From: JBJHBP01 sp050485685
Lineage (GTDB): Bacteria; Pseudomonadota; Gammaproteobacteria; Steroidobacterales; Rariloculaceae
Length of the DNA: 64,000 nucleotides
NCBI GenBank assembly: GCA_050485685.1
Contig: JBJHBW010000001.1
Coordinates: forward strand, 186,001 to 250,000
Reading direction: 5' to 3'
Positions 33,938-42,529 of this stretch are shown here, piece by piece. Made by a program: the position numbers and the translations under genes. Numbering within the stretch: position 1 is the stretch's first letter; every line of letters starts with the position of its first letter. The notes beneath the pieces were generated by a model, which saw only the letters and a program-made list of their open reading frames with translations, did not search any database and was not told the DNA's origin.

Positions 33938-35362
33938 ATGAACGGCGACGCCGTCATCACACGACTGCGCACGGCAATCGGGAGCGACCAGGTTCTTGAA
34001 CCTTCCGTCGCCGGCGACCGGTACCGCGTCGACTACAGCGGCGCAAATCCATGCACGCCACGCGCCGTCGTCCGCCCAGGCAGCACCAGCGACCTCACAA
34101 AAATCATGCGCATCTGCACAGCAGCCTCTGCGCCCGTTGTCGTTCAGGGCGGCCTCACCGGCCTCGCGGGCGGGGCAACTCCGCAGCCCGGCGAGATCGC
34201 AATCTCCATGGAACGCATGAACGGCATCGAGAACCTGGACGCCGAATCGATGACCGCGACCGTGCTCGCCGGCACGCCACTGGAAACCGTACAGCGTGCG
34301 GCAGCCGAGGCTGGCCTGATGTTTCCGCTGGATCTGGGCGCACGCGGCTCGTGCACGATAGGCGGCACGATCGCAACCAACGCCGGCGGCAATCAGGTGC
34401 TGCGCTTCGGCATGATGCGCAATCTGGTACTGGGCCTTGAAGCCGTCCTTGCCGATGGCACGGTGGTCAGCTCCATGAACCGCATGCTGAAGAACAATGC
34501 GGGCTACGACCTCAAGCACCTGTTCATTGGCACTGAAGGCACGCTGGGTATCGTGACGCGCGCGGTACTGCGTCTGTGGCCACGCCAGGACAGCCGCGTG
34601 ACCACGCTGGTCGCGCTGCAGGGCTTCGACCAGGCCGTGGCACTGCTCAAACTCGCACAACAGCAACTGTCCGGTGCACTGAGTGCCTACGAGGCCATGT
34701 GGGCGTCGTATTACGATTTTGTCATTGCCAACATTCCGTCCATGCGCTCGCCGTTCGATGTGTCACACCCGATGACCGTGCTGATCGAAGCTGAAGCCGC
34801 CGACGACGACGCCAATCGGGCCGCCATGGAGCGTCTGCTGGAACAGGCGCTGGAGCAGGGTCTGATCGTCGACGCCGCGATCGCTCAGTCGGACCGCGAC
34901 GCGTCACAGTTCTGGGCAATCCGTGACGGCATCGGCGAGGTAACGCGTCTGATCAAGCCGCACTGCTCATTCGACATCAGCATGGCGATCAGTGCGATGC
35001 CGACCTTTCTGGAACGAGTGGATCGCGAGCTCACGGCCGCATTCGCGACGGTACGCACCCTGCTGTTCGGTCACCTCGGTGACAACAATCTGCACCTGGC
35101 GGTGACGACAGGCCGGGCCGACGATCTGCCACGCCTCAATGACATCGTATTCGCCGCCACAGCCGATGCATCGGGCTCTGTCGCCGCCGAACACGGCATA
35201 GGGGTGCTGCGACGGCCCTATCTGCACTGCGCCCGGAACCAGGTCGAGATAGACCTGATGTGGCGGCTGAAGGCAGCTCTGGACCCGCAGGGGATACTGA
35301 ACACCGGTCGCGTTCTGCCGGCCGCCACCGCCCAGAGCACTGAGATCGATCCGGAGCACTGA
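33938..35362 (+). CDS. FAD-linked 2-hydroxyacid dehydrogenase (GlcD/D-2-hydroxyglutarate dehydrogenase type)
   Basis: The 474-residue protein has the FAD_binding_4 domain (VRPGSTSDLTKIMRICTAA, VVVQGGLTGLAGGATP, GARGSCTIGGTIATNAGG) and the FAD-oxidase C domain with the metal-site motif LLFGHLGDNNLHLAV and AEHGIGVLRR. Such enzymes oxidise D-lactate, glycolate or D-2-hydroxyglutarate to the 2-oxo acid. The ATG at 33938 is the first after the neighbouring gene, 49 bases downstream, with no strong ribosome-binding site. The last codons sit in a 19-base tandem repeat that sets the stop codon. It is probably the last gene of the PQQ operon. Confidence 0.9.
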   Translation: MNGDAVITRLRTAIGSDQVLEPSVAGDRYRVDYSGANPCTPRAVVRPGSTSDLTKIMRICTAASAPVVVQGGLTGLAGGATPQPGEIAISMERMNGIENLDAESMTATVLAGTPLETVQRAAAEAGLMFPLDLGARGSCTIGGTIATNAGGNQVLRFGMMRNLVLGLEAVLADGTVVSSMNRMLKNNAGYDLKHLFIGTEGTLGIVTRAVLRLWPRQDSRVTTLVALQGFDQAVALLKLAQQQLSGALSAYEAMWASYYDFVIANIPSMRSPFDVSHPMTVLIEAEAADDDANRAAMERLLEQALEQGLIVDAAIAQSDRDASQFWAIRDGIGEVTRLIKPHCSFDISMAISAMPTFLERVDRELTAAFATVRTLLFGHLGDNNLHLAVTTGRADDLPRLNDIVFAATADASGSVAAEHGIGVLRRPYLHCARNQVEIDLMWRLKAALDPQGILNTGRVLPAATAQSTEIDPEH

Positions 35363-35369
35363 GATCGAT
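35335..35369. repeat. 19-base tandem duplication at a gene 3' end
   Basis: The 16-mer GAGCACTGAGATCGAT occurs at 35335-35350 and again at 35354-35369, a period of 19. Because 19 is not a multiple of three, the second copy is read in a different frame and supplies the stop codon of the FAD dehydrogenase gene. Confidence 0.85.
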
Positions 35370-35576
35370 TGCGAAGGAAACTCCTGAGCCAGTTCAAGTC
35401 TAATCATGATGAGCCGGTGATCGGCCATGTTCAGTGCCAGGTTTTCCGCGCAGCCCCGCGGGTTGTTTCTTGGGAAACCTTAAGCTCGGAAACTGGACGG
35501 AGAGCGACCGGCAGGGTACTTTTCTTCTTTTAGGAATGTCGGCCGTCACCCATTGGCCAACGCTACAGGAGCAACC

Positions 35577-37010
35577 ATGCCAAACAAGATAACCAAGCGA
35601 AGCCTTGCGCTCACCGCGCTGGCAGCCGCGGTCTACGCCGCCACGGCTCACGGCCAGATCAACGATTCCATCCGCGGTGCGGCATCAGAGGCCAATCACT
35701 TCATCGGCACGCCTCAGGGCTGGCAGCACCCGATGACCGAATGGGGCGAACCCGACATTCGCGCGATGCTGAACATGATGCAGGCCGCCGGAGTACCGCT
35801 GCAGCGCTGCGCGAACGCCCAGCGTCTTGGCGCTCCGCCCTGCGACCTGACCCAGGCCTGGGTACCTGAAGAGGAGTATCAGCAGCGTCTGGAGGCGGTC
35901 GCGACCCGCGTCGACCGCAGCCGTCAGGCGCTGGAAGAAGGCAACCTCGGTGTATCCATCCGTACCGGTCTGACCGACCCCAGCATTCCGCAACGCCAGA
36001 CCAACCTGATCGTCGATCCGCCTAACGGTCTGCTGCCACCGCTGACCGAACGCGGCCGCGAAGTCGCCATGACCATGCGCAGCGGCTGGAACCTGCCGGG
36101 TGAAGACCACACCTACGACTGGGCAACGGACTTCGACAGCTGGGATCGCTGCATCACGCGCGGCATGCCGTCGTCGATGATGCCCTATCGCTACAACGGT
36201 GGTTTCCAGATACATCAGTCACCGGGCTACGTCGTGTTCAGCCTGGAGATGATTCATGACGCACGTGTCATCCCGACCGATGGTCGTGCGGCCGTTCCTT
36301 CCGAGGTTGCCGGCTACATGGGCATGTCGCGCGGCTGGTGGGAAGGCAACACGCTGGTCGTTGAAACCACGAACTTCCTTGAAGGTGCGCCGCTGATCAA
36401 TCTGGCGGTCGTTGGTTCGCCTCCGGGCAACCGCTTCCCGCACAGCTCCGAGATGAAGATCACCGAAAGGGTCACGCGCCTGAACGACGACTGGTGGCTG
36501 TACGAGATCACCACTGAGGATCCGGTCATGCTGACAGCACCGTTCACGGTGCGTTACCCGATGCATCACGATCCGGATTACTGGTGGCCGGAATACGCCT
36601 GCCACGAGGCGAACACCATCGTTCCTTACTATTCCGAGACCAACCGCTACGAGCGCGAGAATCCGAAGGATTTCCCGGAGATTCCGCTCGAGGTGTCGCC
36701 GGAACTGGCGCGCCAGCTGGAAGGCCGCTGGGTCGGCAGCCCTGACATCTACGTATTCGATCTCGAAATCGAGCTCGAATTCCAGCGTCAGGGAGACGGC
36801 ACGGTGGTCGGTCACCTGATCGGCTCTGTGCTGGGTGACATCAATCGCCCGCTGCAGGGTGCGCGCATCGCTGACCGTCGCCTGAACTTCACGCTGCCCA
36901 ACTGGCAGACGTGGAATTTTGGCGGCGATGTCACAGAAGACGGTATCGTCGGCTTCGTAAGCAGCTCGCAGGGCAGCTTCCCGGTGACGTTTACGCGCGT
37001 CTCGCAGTAA
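35577..37010 (+). CDS. Secreted protein of uncharacterised family
   Basis: The ATG at 35577 has AGGAG upstream and starts a signal peptide MPNKITKRSLALTALAAAVY cleaved near ATAHG-Q, giving a 477-residue exported protein. The segments VDPPNGLLPPLTERGREV, WDRCITRGMPSSMMPYRYNGG, SPGYVVFSLEMIHDARVIPTDGR and GRWEGNTLVVETTNF-like GWWEGNTLVVETTNF are hallmarks of an uncharacterised secreted family common in Acidobacteria and Woeseia/Steroidobacter-like bacteria, often in many copies near oxidative catabolic genes. The C-terminal ~110 residues look like a separate beta-rich domain. No enzyme motif is recognised. A strong terminator follows. Confidence 0.85.
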   Translation: MPNKITKRSLALTALAAAVYAATAHGQINDSIRGAASEANHFIGTPQGWQHPMTEWGEPDIRAMLNMMQAAGVPLQRCANAQRLGAPPCDLTQAWVPEEEYQQRLEAVATRVDRSRQALEEGNLGVSIRTGLTDPSIPQRQTNLIVDPPNGLLPPLTERGREVAMTMRSGWNLPGEDHTYDWATDFDSWDRCITRGMPSSMMPYRYNGGFQIHQSPGYVVFSLEMIHDARVIPTDGRAAVPSEVAGYMGMSRGWWEGNTLVVETTNFLEGAPLINLAVVGSPPGNRFPHSSEMKITERVTRLNDDWWLYEITTEDPVMLTAPFTVRYPMHHDPDYWWPEYACHEANTIVPYYSETNRYERENPKDFPEIPLEVSPELARQLEGRWVGSPDIYVFDLEIELEFQRQGDGTVVGHLIGSVLGDINRPLQGARIADRRLNFTLPNWQTWNFGGDVTEDGIVGFVSSSQGSFPVTFTRVSQ

Positions 37011-37068
37011 GTCAGATCGCCTCACCCGTCAGTGCTGCCTGGCAGCCTGATCGGCAGGTGAAACCGAC

Positions 37069-37101
37069 AAGGCCGGCCTGAGATTCAGGCCGGCCTTTTT
37101 T
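37069..37101 (+). terminator. Rho-independent terminator
   Basis: A perfect 13-base-pair stem (AAGGCCGGCCTGA, 37069-37081, with its complement 37085-37097), a three-base loop and a run of six Ts (37096-37101) lie 59 bases after the stop of the secreted-protein gene. This separates it from the ankyrin operon. Confidence 0.92.
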
Positions 37102-37164
37102 ATGGCTGAACAGACGCGTTCGCACCCGCGTTGAATCACGGTCGATCGATGCCCCCCGCTGACC

Positions 37165-37170
37165 TATACT
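37165..37170 (+). promoter_or_regulatory. Possible -10 box of the ankyrin operon
   Basis: TATACT lies 51 bases before the ankyrin-gene ATG and after the terminator. No good -35 hexamer is found at 16-18 bases upstream, so it may depend on an activator. Confidence 0.35.
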
Positions 37171-37220
37171 GACCAAAATGCAGGCGTCAACCGCAACGCC
37201 TGTGCAGGGGGAAACGCACG

Positions 37221-38717
37221 ATGAATTCTGCCGCCAGGGCATTGCTGGTCATGGCACCCGTGCTCACATCGCTGTTCGCCGCTGGCCAGGCGCTGGCTGC
37301 CCATCCTCTGCTGAACGCCGTCAAGGCCCGCGATACCCTCACTGCTCGTTCACTTCTGATCGAAGCGGAGAACGTCGATCCTCGCGATGCGGACGACGCG
37401 ACCCCGCTGCTTTATGCCGCGCACTTCGGCGAGTTCGAACTGGTCCGTGCACTGCTGGAAGCCGGCGCCGATCCATCGCTGACGAACCGCTACGGCGTTG
37501 CCCCCATACACGAAGCCGCGCGGCGCGCCGATACGGCAGTGCTGGACGCGCTGCTCGAAGCCGGCGCAGACGTCGACCTTGCGCTGCCTGACGGCGAGAC
37601 ACCCCTGATGCTCGCCGCAAGAACCAGCAGCGCCAACGCGGTGCAGCTGCTGATAGACCACGGCGCCGACGTGAACGTCGCGGAACACTGGCAGGGCCAG
37701 ACGCCCCTGATGTACGCAGCTGCCCTGAACCGCGCCGATGTGGTTGCGGCACTGGTCGCCGCAGGTGCCGATACGGATGTGGTCACACCGCTGAACGAAC
37801 TGCCGCCGCGGGTTCCTGCAGCCAGGTTCAACGTGGAGTTTCCGCTGGGTGGTATGACCGCGCTGGCGTTCGCCGCGCGAGAGGGTGCCGTGGAAAGCAC
37901 GCGGCGGCTGCTCGAAGCCGGCGCCGATCCCGACATCAGAACGCCGGAGGGTTTCTCGCCCCTGGTGATCGCGCTGCACAACTTTCATTACGATGCCGCC
38001 GGATTGCTGATAGACGCCGGTGCAGATCTGTCCGGCGGTGCGTTATACGCATTGCTGGAAGCGCGAAACCGCGTGCCACTGGAAGGTCCGCAACGATCAC
38101 CGACCAACACCGTCACCGATCTGGAACTGCTGGATGCGATGCTCGCACGCGGCGTCGACTTCAACGATCGTCCACCCTGGCCGTTGCCGATTCCGATACC
38201 CGGCTTTGGCGAGCCGATCATCGAACCGGTTGAACTGGCGTTGATTCGAGCCGCACGCTCGGCAGACCTCGAAAGCCTGCGGCGCATGACCCAGGCCGGT
38301 GCGGACCCGGCCACGACAGAGCCGAACGGCTTCAACACCTTGATCGCGGTCACTGCGGGCCCAGACATTCCGCCCCTGGTTGAAGTCGATCGCGAACGGC
38401 CGTCGCAACCCGACGCCATCGCAGCACTGGAATTTCTGCTCGCTCTGGGCGTGGACGTGAACTCACAGGATGACAGCGGCGTGGGCGCGATCCACACCGC
38501 GGCAAGACGCGGTTTCACCGATGTCGTTCGCTTCCTTGCCGCGAACGGCGCCGATCTCAACCGACCCGATACTGCCGGACGGACACCACTGGATTACGCG
38601 CTCGGCCGCTACCCCATGCTGTTCGGCCCGCCACCGGTGCACGAGGCCACGGCGGCTGTATTGCGTGATCTGGGCGCCGTAGAGGGTGCCGGACAGGTCC
38701 CGCCGAGGCGACGGTGA
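37221..38717 (+). CDS. Secreted ankyrin-repeat protein
   Basis: The 498-residue protein has a signal peptide (cleavage near GQALA-A) and then about nine ankyrin repeats, with typical LLEAGADPSLTNRYGVAPIHEAAR, LLIDHGADVNVAEHWQGQTPLMYAA, LLEAGADPDIRTPEGFSPL and FLAANGADLNRPDTAGRTPLDYA. AGGGGGAA precedes the ATG. Exported ankyrin proteins act as binding scaffolds in the periplasm. Its stop overlaps the start of the diheme cytochrome gene (GTGA), so the two are made together; a role as a binding or protective partner for the redox proteins downstream is inference. Confidence 0.92.
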   Translation: MNSAARALLVMAPVLTSLFAAGQALAAHPLLNAVKARDTLTARSLLIEAENVDPRDADDATPLLYAAHFGEFELVRALLEAGADPSLTNRYGVAPIHEAARRADTAVLDALLEAGADVDLALPDGETPLMLAARTSSANAVQLLIDHGADVNVAEHWQGQTPLMYAAALNRADVVAALVAAGADTDVVTPLNELPPRVPAARFNVEFPLGGMTALAFAAREGAVESTRRLLEAGADPDIRTPEGFSPLVIALHNFHYDAAGLLIDAGADLSGGALYALLEARNRVPLEGPQRSPTNTVTDLELLDAMLARGVDFNDRPPWPLPIPIPGFGEPIIEPVELALIRAARSADLESLRRMTQAGADPATTEPNGFNTLIAVTAGPDIPPLVEVDRERPSQPDAIAALEFLLALGVDVNSQDDSGVGAIHTAARRGFTDVVRFLAANGADLNRPDTAGRTPLDYALGRYPMLFGPPPVHEATAAVLRDLGAVEGAGQVPPRRR

Positions 38718-41158
38718 GGCGATATCTGACACTTCCGGTTGCGCTGCTGGTGGCCGCCTGTGCCGGTCCCGAGCACTCCGTCGAGCAGATCGCAGCCTCA
38801 CATCAGGCGGTACTGGACCGCTACTGCACCGACTGTCACAACCGGGCCGAGCAGGCCGGTGACCTCGTACTGCAGGATGCAGGCCTTGCGGACCCTGCCG
38901 CGCGCGCCGATGTGTTCGAGAGCGTACTGCACAAACTGCGCCTTGGCCTGATGCCGCCGCCCGGTGAACCGCGTCCGCAGGCGACCGTTGTCAGCGAGCT
39001 GGTAACCTGGCTTGAAACATCACTCGATGCCGCTGCCGCAGCCAGTCCCGATCCCGGCCGAATGCCCCTGCACCGACTGAACCGCAGCGAATACGCAAAC
39101 GCGATTCGTGATCTGCTGGGTGTGGATCTGGATGTCAAGTCACAGTTGCCGGCCGACAGCCTGAGTCACGGCTTCGACAACATCTCCGACGTGCTGACGA
39201 CCTCGCCGCTGCTGCTGGAGCGCTATCTGACCGTCGCGCTGCGCGTTGCGGCCGCCACGGTCGGAGACACTCGGACGGAACCGCGCACGGCTCATTATCA
39301 GCCGCGACCGGACCTGTCGCAGAACCAGTGGGTGGAGGGTCTGCCGCTGGGCACGCGCGGAGGACTGGTCGTCGATCATTATTTTCCGGTCGATGGAGAG
39401 TACGAGATCCGACCCGAGCTGTGGGCTGCAGCAGCAAGCACGCTGCGCGGCCTGGAGGGCTTTAAGACGCCGTTCACACTCGAGATTCTGATCGACGGCA
39501 TCCCGGTGCACAGCGCGCCGGTGGGGGGCCTCGAGGATGATGATCTGTCCAACCGGGACCAGGGCAGTGCCACGGCGATTGTCAATGAACGCATTGCGAC
39601 GCGGGTACCTGTGGCGGCCGGGCTGCGTCGGGTCGGCGTCACGTTCGTGGCCAGAAGTCACGCCGTGAACCAGCGCATACTGCAACCATTCGAAGGCGAC
39701 GTACCAGCCGGCAACGACGCCTACGGCTGGCCGCGCATACTGCGCCTTCACGTCACCGGTCCATTCGAGGCCAGCGCGGCGGGCGACACGCCGGCGCGGC
39801 GCGCATTGTTCACATGCCGACCCACCGCCGGACTGCCAGACACGGACTGCGCAGGCGAGATTCTCACGCGGGTCGCCACACGCGCGTGGAGCCGGCCGCT
39901 GACCGGCGACGACACGGACATGCTGCTGGACTTCTACCGTCAGGGGCGCGACGGTCTGGCCGGCGCCCATGCCAACGACGAGGAAGCGTTCGAACGCGGT
40001 GTACAGCTCGCGCTTGCGCGTATCGTCAGCGGCCCGGAGTTCATCTTCCGCGGCGAGGGACATCCCGACAATGTGCCGCCGGGCCAGGACTACCGGATCA
40101 GCGATATCGCCTTTGCCTCACGCCTGGCACTGTTTCTGTGGTCCAGCATTCCCGATGAACCGCTGCTGGAACTGGCTTTCGCAGGACGCTTGCGTGACCC
40201 GGACGTGCTCAGGAACGAGGTACATCGCATGCTGGCCGATCGGCGCGCACGTTCCCTGATCGACGAGTTCGCGTTGCAGTGGCTGCAATTGACCACCGTG
40301 CACATCAGGGCACCGGACCGCATGACTTTCCCCGAGTTCGACGACAATCTGCGCCAAGCCATGCTGCGCGAAACGGTGCTGCTGCTCGAACATGTGATGC
40401 TCGGCGATCGCAGTGTCATCGAACTGCTGGATGCCCACTACACGTTCCTCAATGAACGGCTTGCGCAGCACTATGGCATTGCCGGCGTATACGGCGATGC
40501 CTTCCGTCACGTCACCATGAACGACCCGCAGCGACGCGGCCTGCTCGGCCACGCCAGCGTGCTGTTCCAGACATCGGTCGCCACGCGAACCTCGCCGGTT
40601 TTTCGTGGCCAGTGGATCATGACCAACCTGCTCAATGCGCCACCGCCGCCGCCTCCACCGGATGTCCCGGAACTGGAGGCGGTTTTCACAGGCGAACCGC
40701 AGACCATGCGCGAACGCCTCGCACAGCACACTGCCGATCCGGTCTGCGCCAGCTGCCATGCGGTCATGGATCCGCCAGGCTTCGCGCTGGAGCACTTCGA
40801 TGCACTGGGTCGCTGGCGCGACACCGACAACGGCGTGCCGGTGGATTCAGCCGCACAGCTGCCGGACGGCACCGATATCGGCAGCCCGGCGGCACTGCGC
40901 GCCGCCCTGCTTTCGCAGCCGGATGTCTTCGTCAACACGCTGACGCAGAAGCTGATGACCTGGGCGCTGTCGCGCGGTCTGGAAGCCGAGGACCTGCCCA
41001 CCGTACGCGCTATCGTTCGCGAGGCGGCCGAGCAGGACTACCGATTCAGCTCACTGATTCTTGGTATCGTTGAAAGTGCGCAGTTTCAGATGCGGCGCAG
41101 ACCGGCGGAAACGGGGCCGGATGGAAGCGTTGCAGCAATACGCGAGGACAACCGATGA
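38714..41158 (+). CDS. Diheme cytochrome protein with DUF1587-1595-1592-1588-1585 domains
   Basis: The 814-residue protein starts at a GTG overlapping the ankyrin stop and carries a lipoprotein-like signal (LLVAACAG, Cys16). An N-terminal cytochrome c motif Cys38-TD-Cys41-His42 is followed in order by DUF1587 (MPLHRLNRSEYANAIRDLLG), a beta-rich region, DUF1595, DUF1592, DUF1588 and DUF1585, the last holding a second heme motif Cys678-AS-Cys681-His682 (DPVCASCHAVMDPPGFALE). This architecture is widespread in Planctomycetes, Myxococcota and some gammaproteobacteria; its function is not established. It acts outside the cytoplasm and probably as an oxidoreductase. Confidence 0.9.
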   Translation: MRRYLTLPVALLVAACAGPEHSVEQIAASHQAVLDRYCTDCHNRAEQAGDLVLQDAGLADPAARADVFESVLHKLRLGLMPPPGEPRPQATVVSELVTWLETSLDAAAAASPDPGRMPLHRLNRSEYANAIRDLLGVDLDVKSQLPADSLSHGFDNISDVLTTSPLLLERYLTVALRVAAATVGDTRTEPRTAHYQPRPDLSQNQWVEGLPLGTRGGLVVDHYFPVDGEYEIRPELWAAAASTLRGLEGFKTPFTLEILIDGIPVHSAPVGGLEDDDLSNRDQGSATAIVNERIATRVPVAAGLRRVGVTFVARSHAVNQRILQPFEGDVPAGNDAYGWPRILRLHVTGPFEASAAGDTPARRALFTCRPTAGLPDTDCAGEILTRVATRAWSRPLTGDDTDMLLDFYRQGRDGLAGAHANDEEAFERGVQLALARIVSGPEFIFRGEGHPDNVPPGQDYRISDIAFASRLALFLWSSIPDEPLLELAFAGRLRDPDVLRNEVHRMLADRRARSLIDEFALQWLQLTTVHIRAPDRMTFPEFDDNLRQAMLRETVLLLEHVMLGDRSVIELLDAHYTFLNERLAQHYGIAGVYGDAFRHVTMNDPQRRGLLGHASVLFQTSVATRTSPVFRGQWIMTNLLNAPPPPPPPDVPELEAVFTGEPQTMRERLAQHTADPVCASCHAVMDPPGFALEHFDALGRWRDTDNGVPVDSAAQLPDGTDIGSPAALRAALLSQPDVFVNTLTQKLMTWALSRGLEAEDLPTVRAIVREAAEQDYRFSSLILGIVESAQFQMRRRPAETGPDGSVAAIREDNR

Positions 41159-42474
41159 TCATCCGCAGGAAGTCGATATCGCGCCGCACCGTGCTGCGCG
41201 GGGCACTTGGCACCGCGGTCGGATTGCCTTTTCTGCATGCGATGGTACCGGCATTGCAGGCACAACCGTCCGGTGCCGCTGGACGACCGTTACGTTTCGG
41301 CGCCGTGTATGTACCAAACGGCATCATGCCCGATTTCTGGACGCCGCCGCCGCAGACACAGCTTCTACTGCCACCGCTGCTGGAAAGGTTCGAACCTTTG
41401 CGAGAACAGGTCAATGTGGTGACAGGCCTGGCGGCGGCACCGCAGTCCGAGCACCACAGCGCAACCTCGCTGTGGCTGCATGGCGGCTCCGTACGCAAGA
41501 CGGAAGGCGCGGACTTCGAAGCCGCAAAGACCATAGACCAGTACTTCGTCGACGCAACCGGTCGTGATACGGCGTTGCCATCACTGGAACTTGGCGTTGA
41601 AGATATGAGCGGATCGCCGGGCGGCTGCGCTTACGGTTACAGCTGTATCTACATGAACACACTGGCCTGGCGCACACCAACCGCACCGCTGCCTATGGAA
41701 CTGAATCCACAGGCCTTGTTCGAGCGTCTGTTCGGCGAAGCCGGCACGCCGGAACAGCGTGCCGAAAGGCGTCTGGCGCGGCGCAGCATCCTGGATTCGA
41801 TCACGGGCGCCGCCAACCAACTGCAGCGCACGCTGGGAGCGGAGGATCGCACCACGGTTTCCGATTATCTGGACAATGTACGCGAGGTCGAGCGCCGCAT
41901 AGAGATCGCGGAGCGCCGCCAGGAATCCGACCTGGACCTGCCGGCCGCACCGGCCGGTGTGCCTTCACACTACGACGAACACGTTGCGCTGCTGTACGAC
42001 CTGGTCGTACTGGCATTTCGCGCTGATGTCACGCGCGTGTTCACGTTCATGAAGGGTGTGGAAGCGAGCCCCGTCAACTTTCCGGACATCGGTGTGCCGG
42101 AATCCCATCACATCATTTCGCACCACGGCGGCAATCCGGATGCACTGGAAAAATACCGCCGCATCAACGCGCATCAGCTTGGCCAGTTCGCGGACTTCCT
42201 CGACCGGCTTGCGGCGACACCGGACGGTGACGGCACGCTGCTCGACAATTCACTGCTGCTCTATGGCAGTGGCATGAGCAACGGCAATGTGCACGACCGT
42301 TCACGCCTGCCGATTCTGCTCGCCGGCAGAGCGGGCGGTCGTGTCGCCGGCGGCCGCCACATCGCGATGCCCGATCCCACACCGATCGCGAACCTGATGG
42401 TGGGACTGGGCGATGTGGCCGGGCTGGATCTCGAACACCTGGAGCGAAGCACCGGGCGGGTCGGGCTGCTCTGA
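41155..42474 (+). CDS. DUF1552 protein with Tat signal
   Basis: The 439-residue protein begins MIIRRKSISRRTVLRGALG, a twin-arginine signal with the hydrophobic stretch ALGTAVGLPFLHAMVPALQA, so it is exported folded. The body matches DUF1552: FGAVYVPNGIMPDFWTP, EHHSATSLWLHGG, SLELGVEDM, TRVFTFMKGVEASPVNFPDIGVPESHHIISHHGGN and LLYGSGMSNGNVHDRSRLPILLAG. The fold is probably related to the alkaline-phosphatase/sulfatase-like DUF1501 group; conserved His and Asp suggest a metal site. Its ATG overlaps the stop of the diheme gene (ATGA). DUF1552 and DUF1592 proteins are known to co-occur; their joint function is unknown. Confidence 0.88.
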   Translation: MIIRRKSISRRTVLRGALGTAVGLPFLHAMVPALQAQPSGAAGRPLRFGAVYVPNGIMPDFWTPPPQTQLLLPPLLERFEPLREQVNVVTGLAAAPQSEHHSATSLWLHGGSVRKTEGADFEAAKTIDQYFVDATGRDTALPSLELGVEDMSGSPGGCAYGYSCIYMNTLAWRTPTAPLPMELNPQALFERLFGEAGTPEQRAERRLARRSILDSITGAANQLQRTLGAEDRTTVSDYLDNVREVERRIEIAERRQESDLDLPAAPAGVPSHYDEHVALLYDLVVLAFRADVTRVFTFMKGVEASPVNFPDIGVPESHHIISHHGGNPDALEKYRRINAHQLGQFADFLDRLAATPDGDGTLLDNSLLLYGSGMSNGNVHDRSRLPILLAGRAGGRVAGGRHIAMPDPTPIANLMVGLGDVAGLDLEHLERSTGRVGLL

Positions 42475-42488
42475 ACGCAGCGGGCAGA

Positions 42489-42509
42489 GTGCCGGGAGCC
42501 CTCCGGCAC
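42489..42509. terminator. Possible bidirectional hairpin between convergent genes
   Basis: GTGCCGG-N7-CCGGCAC forms a seven-base-pair stem that can extend inward with a bulge, in the 55-base gap between the DUF1552 gene and the convergent hydrolase gene. No T tract follows, so termination is a guess. Confidence 0.35.
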
Positions 42510-42529
42510 CCGCAGCGGCGAGACCGTCG

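Noticed and set aside
37221..38717. Tandem DNA repeats or CRISPR-like array in the ankyrin gene
   Set aside because: The recurrence of GAAGCCGGCGC-like words reflects the protein repeat LLEAGAD; spacing is coding-periodic and not identical.
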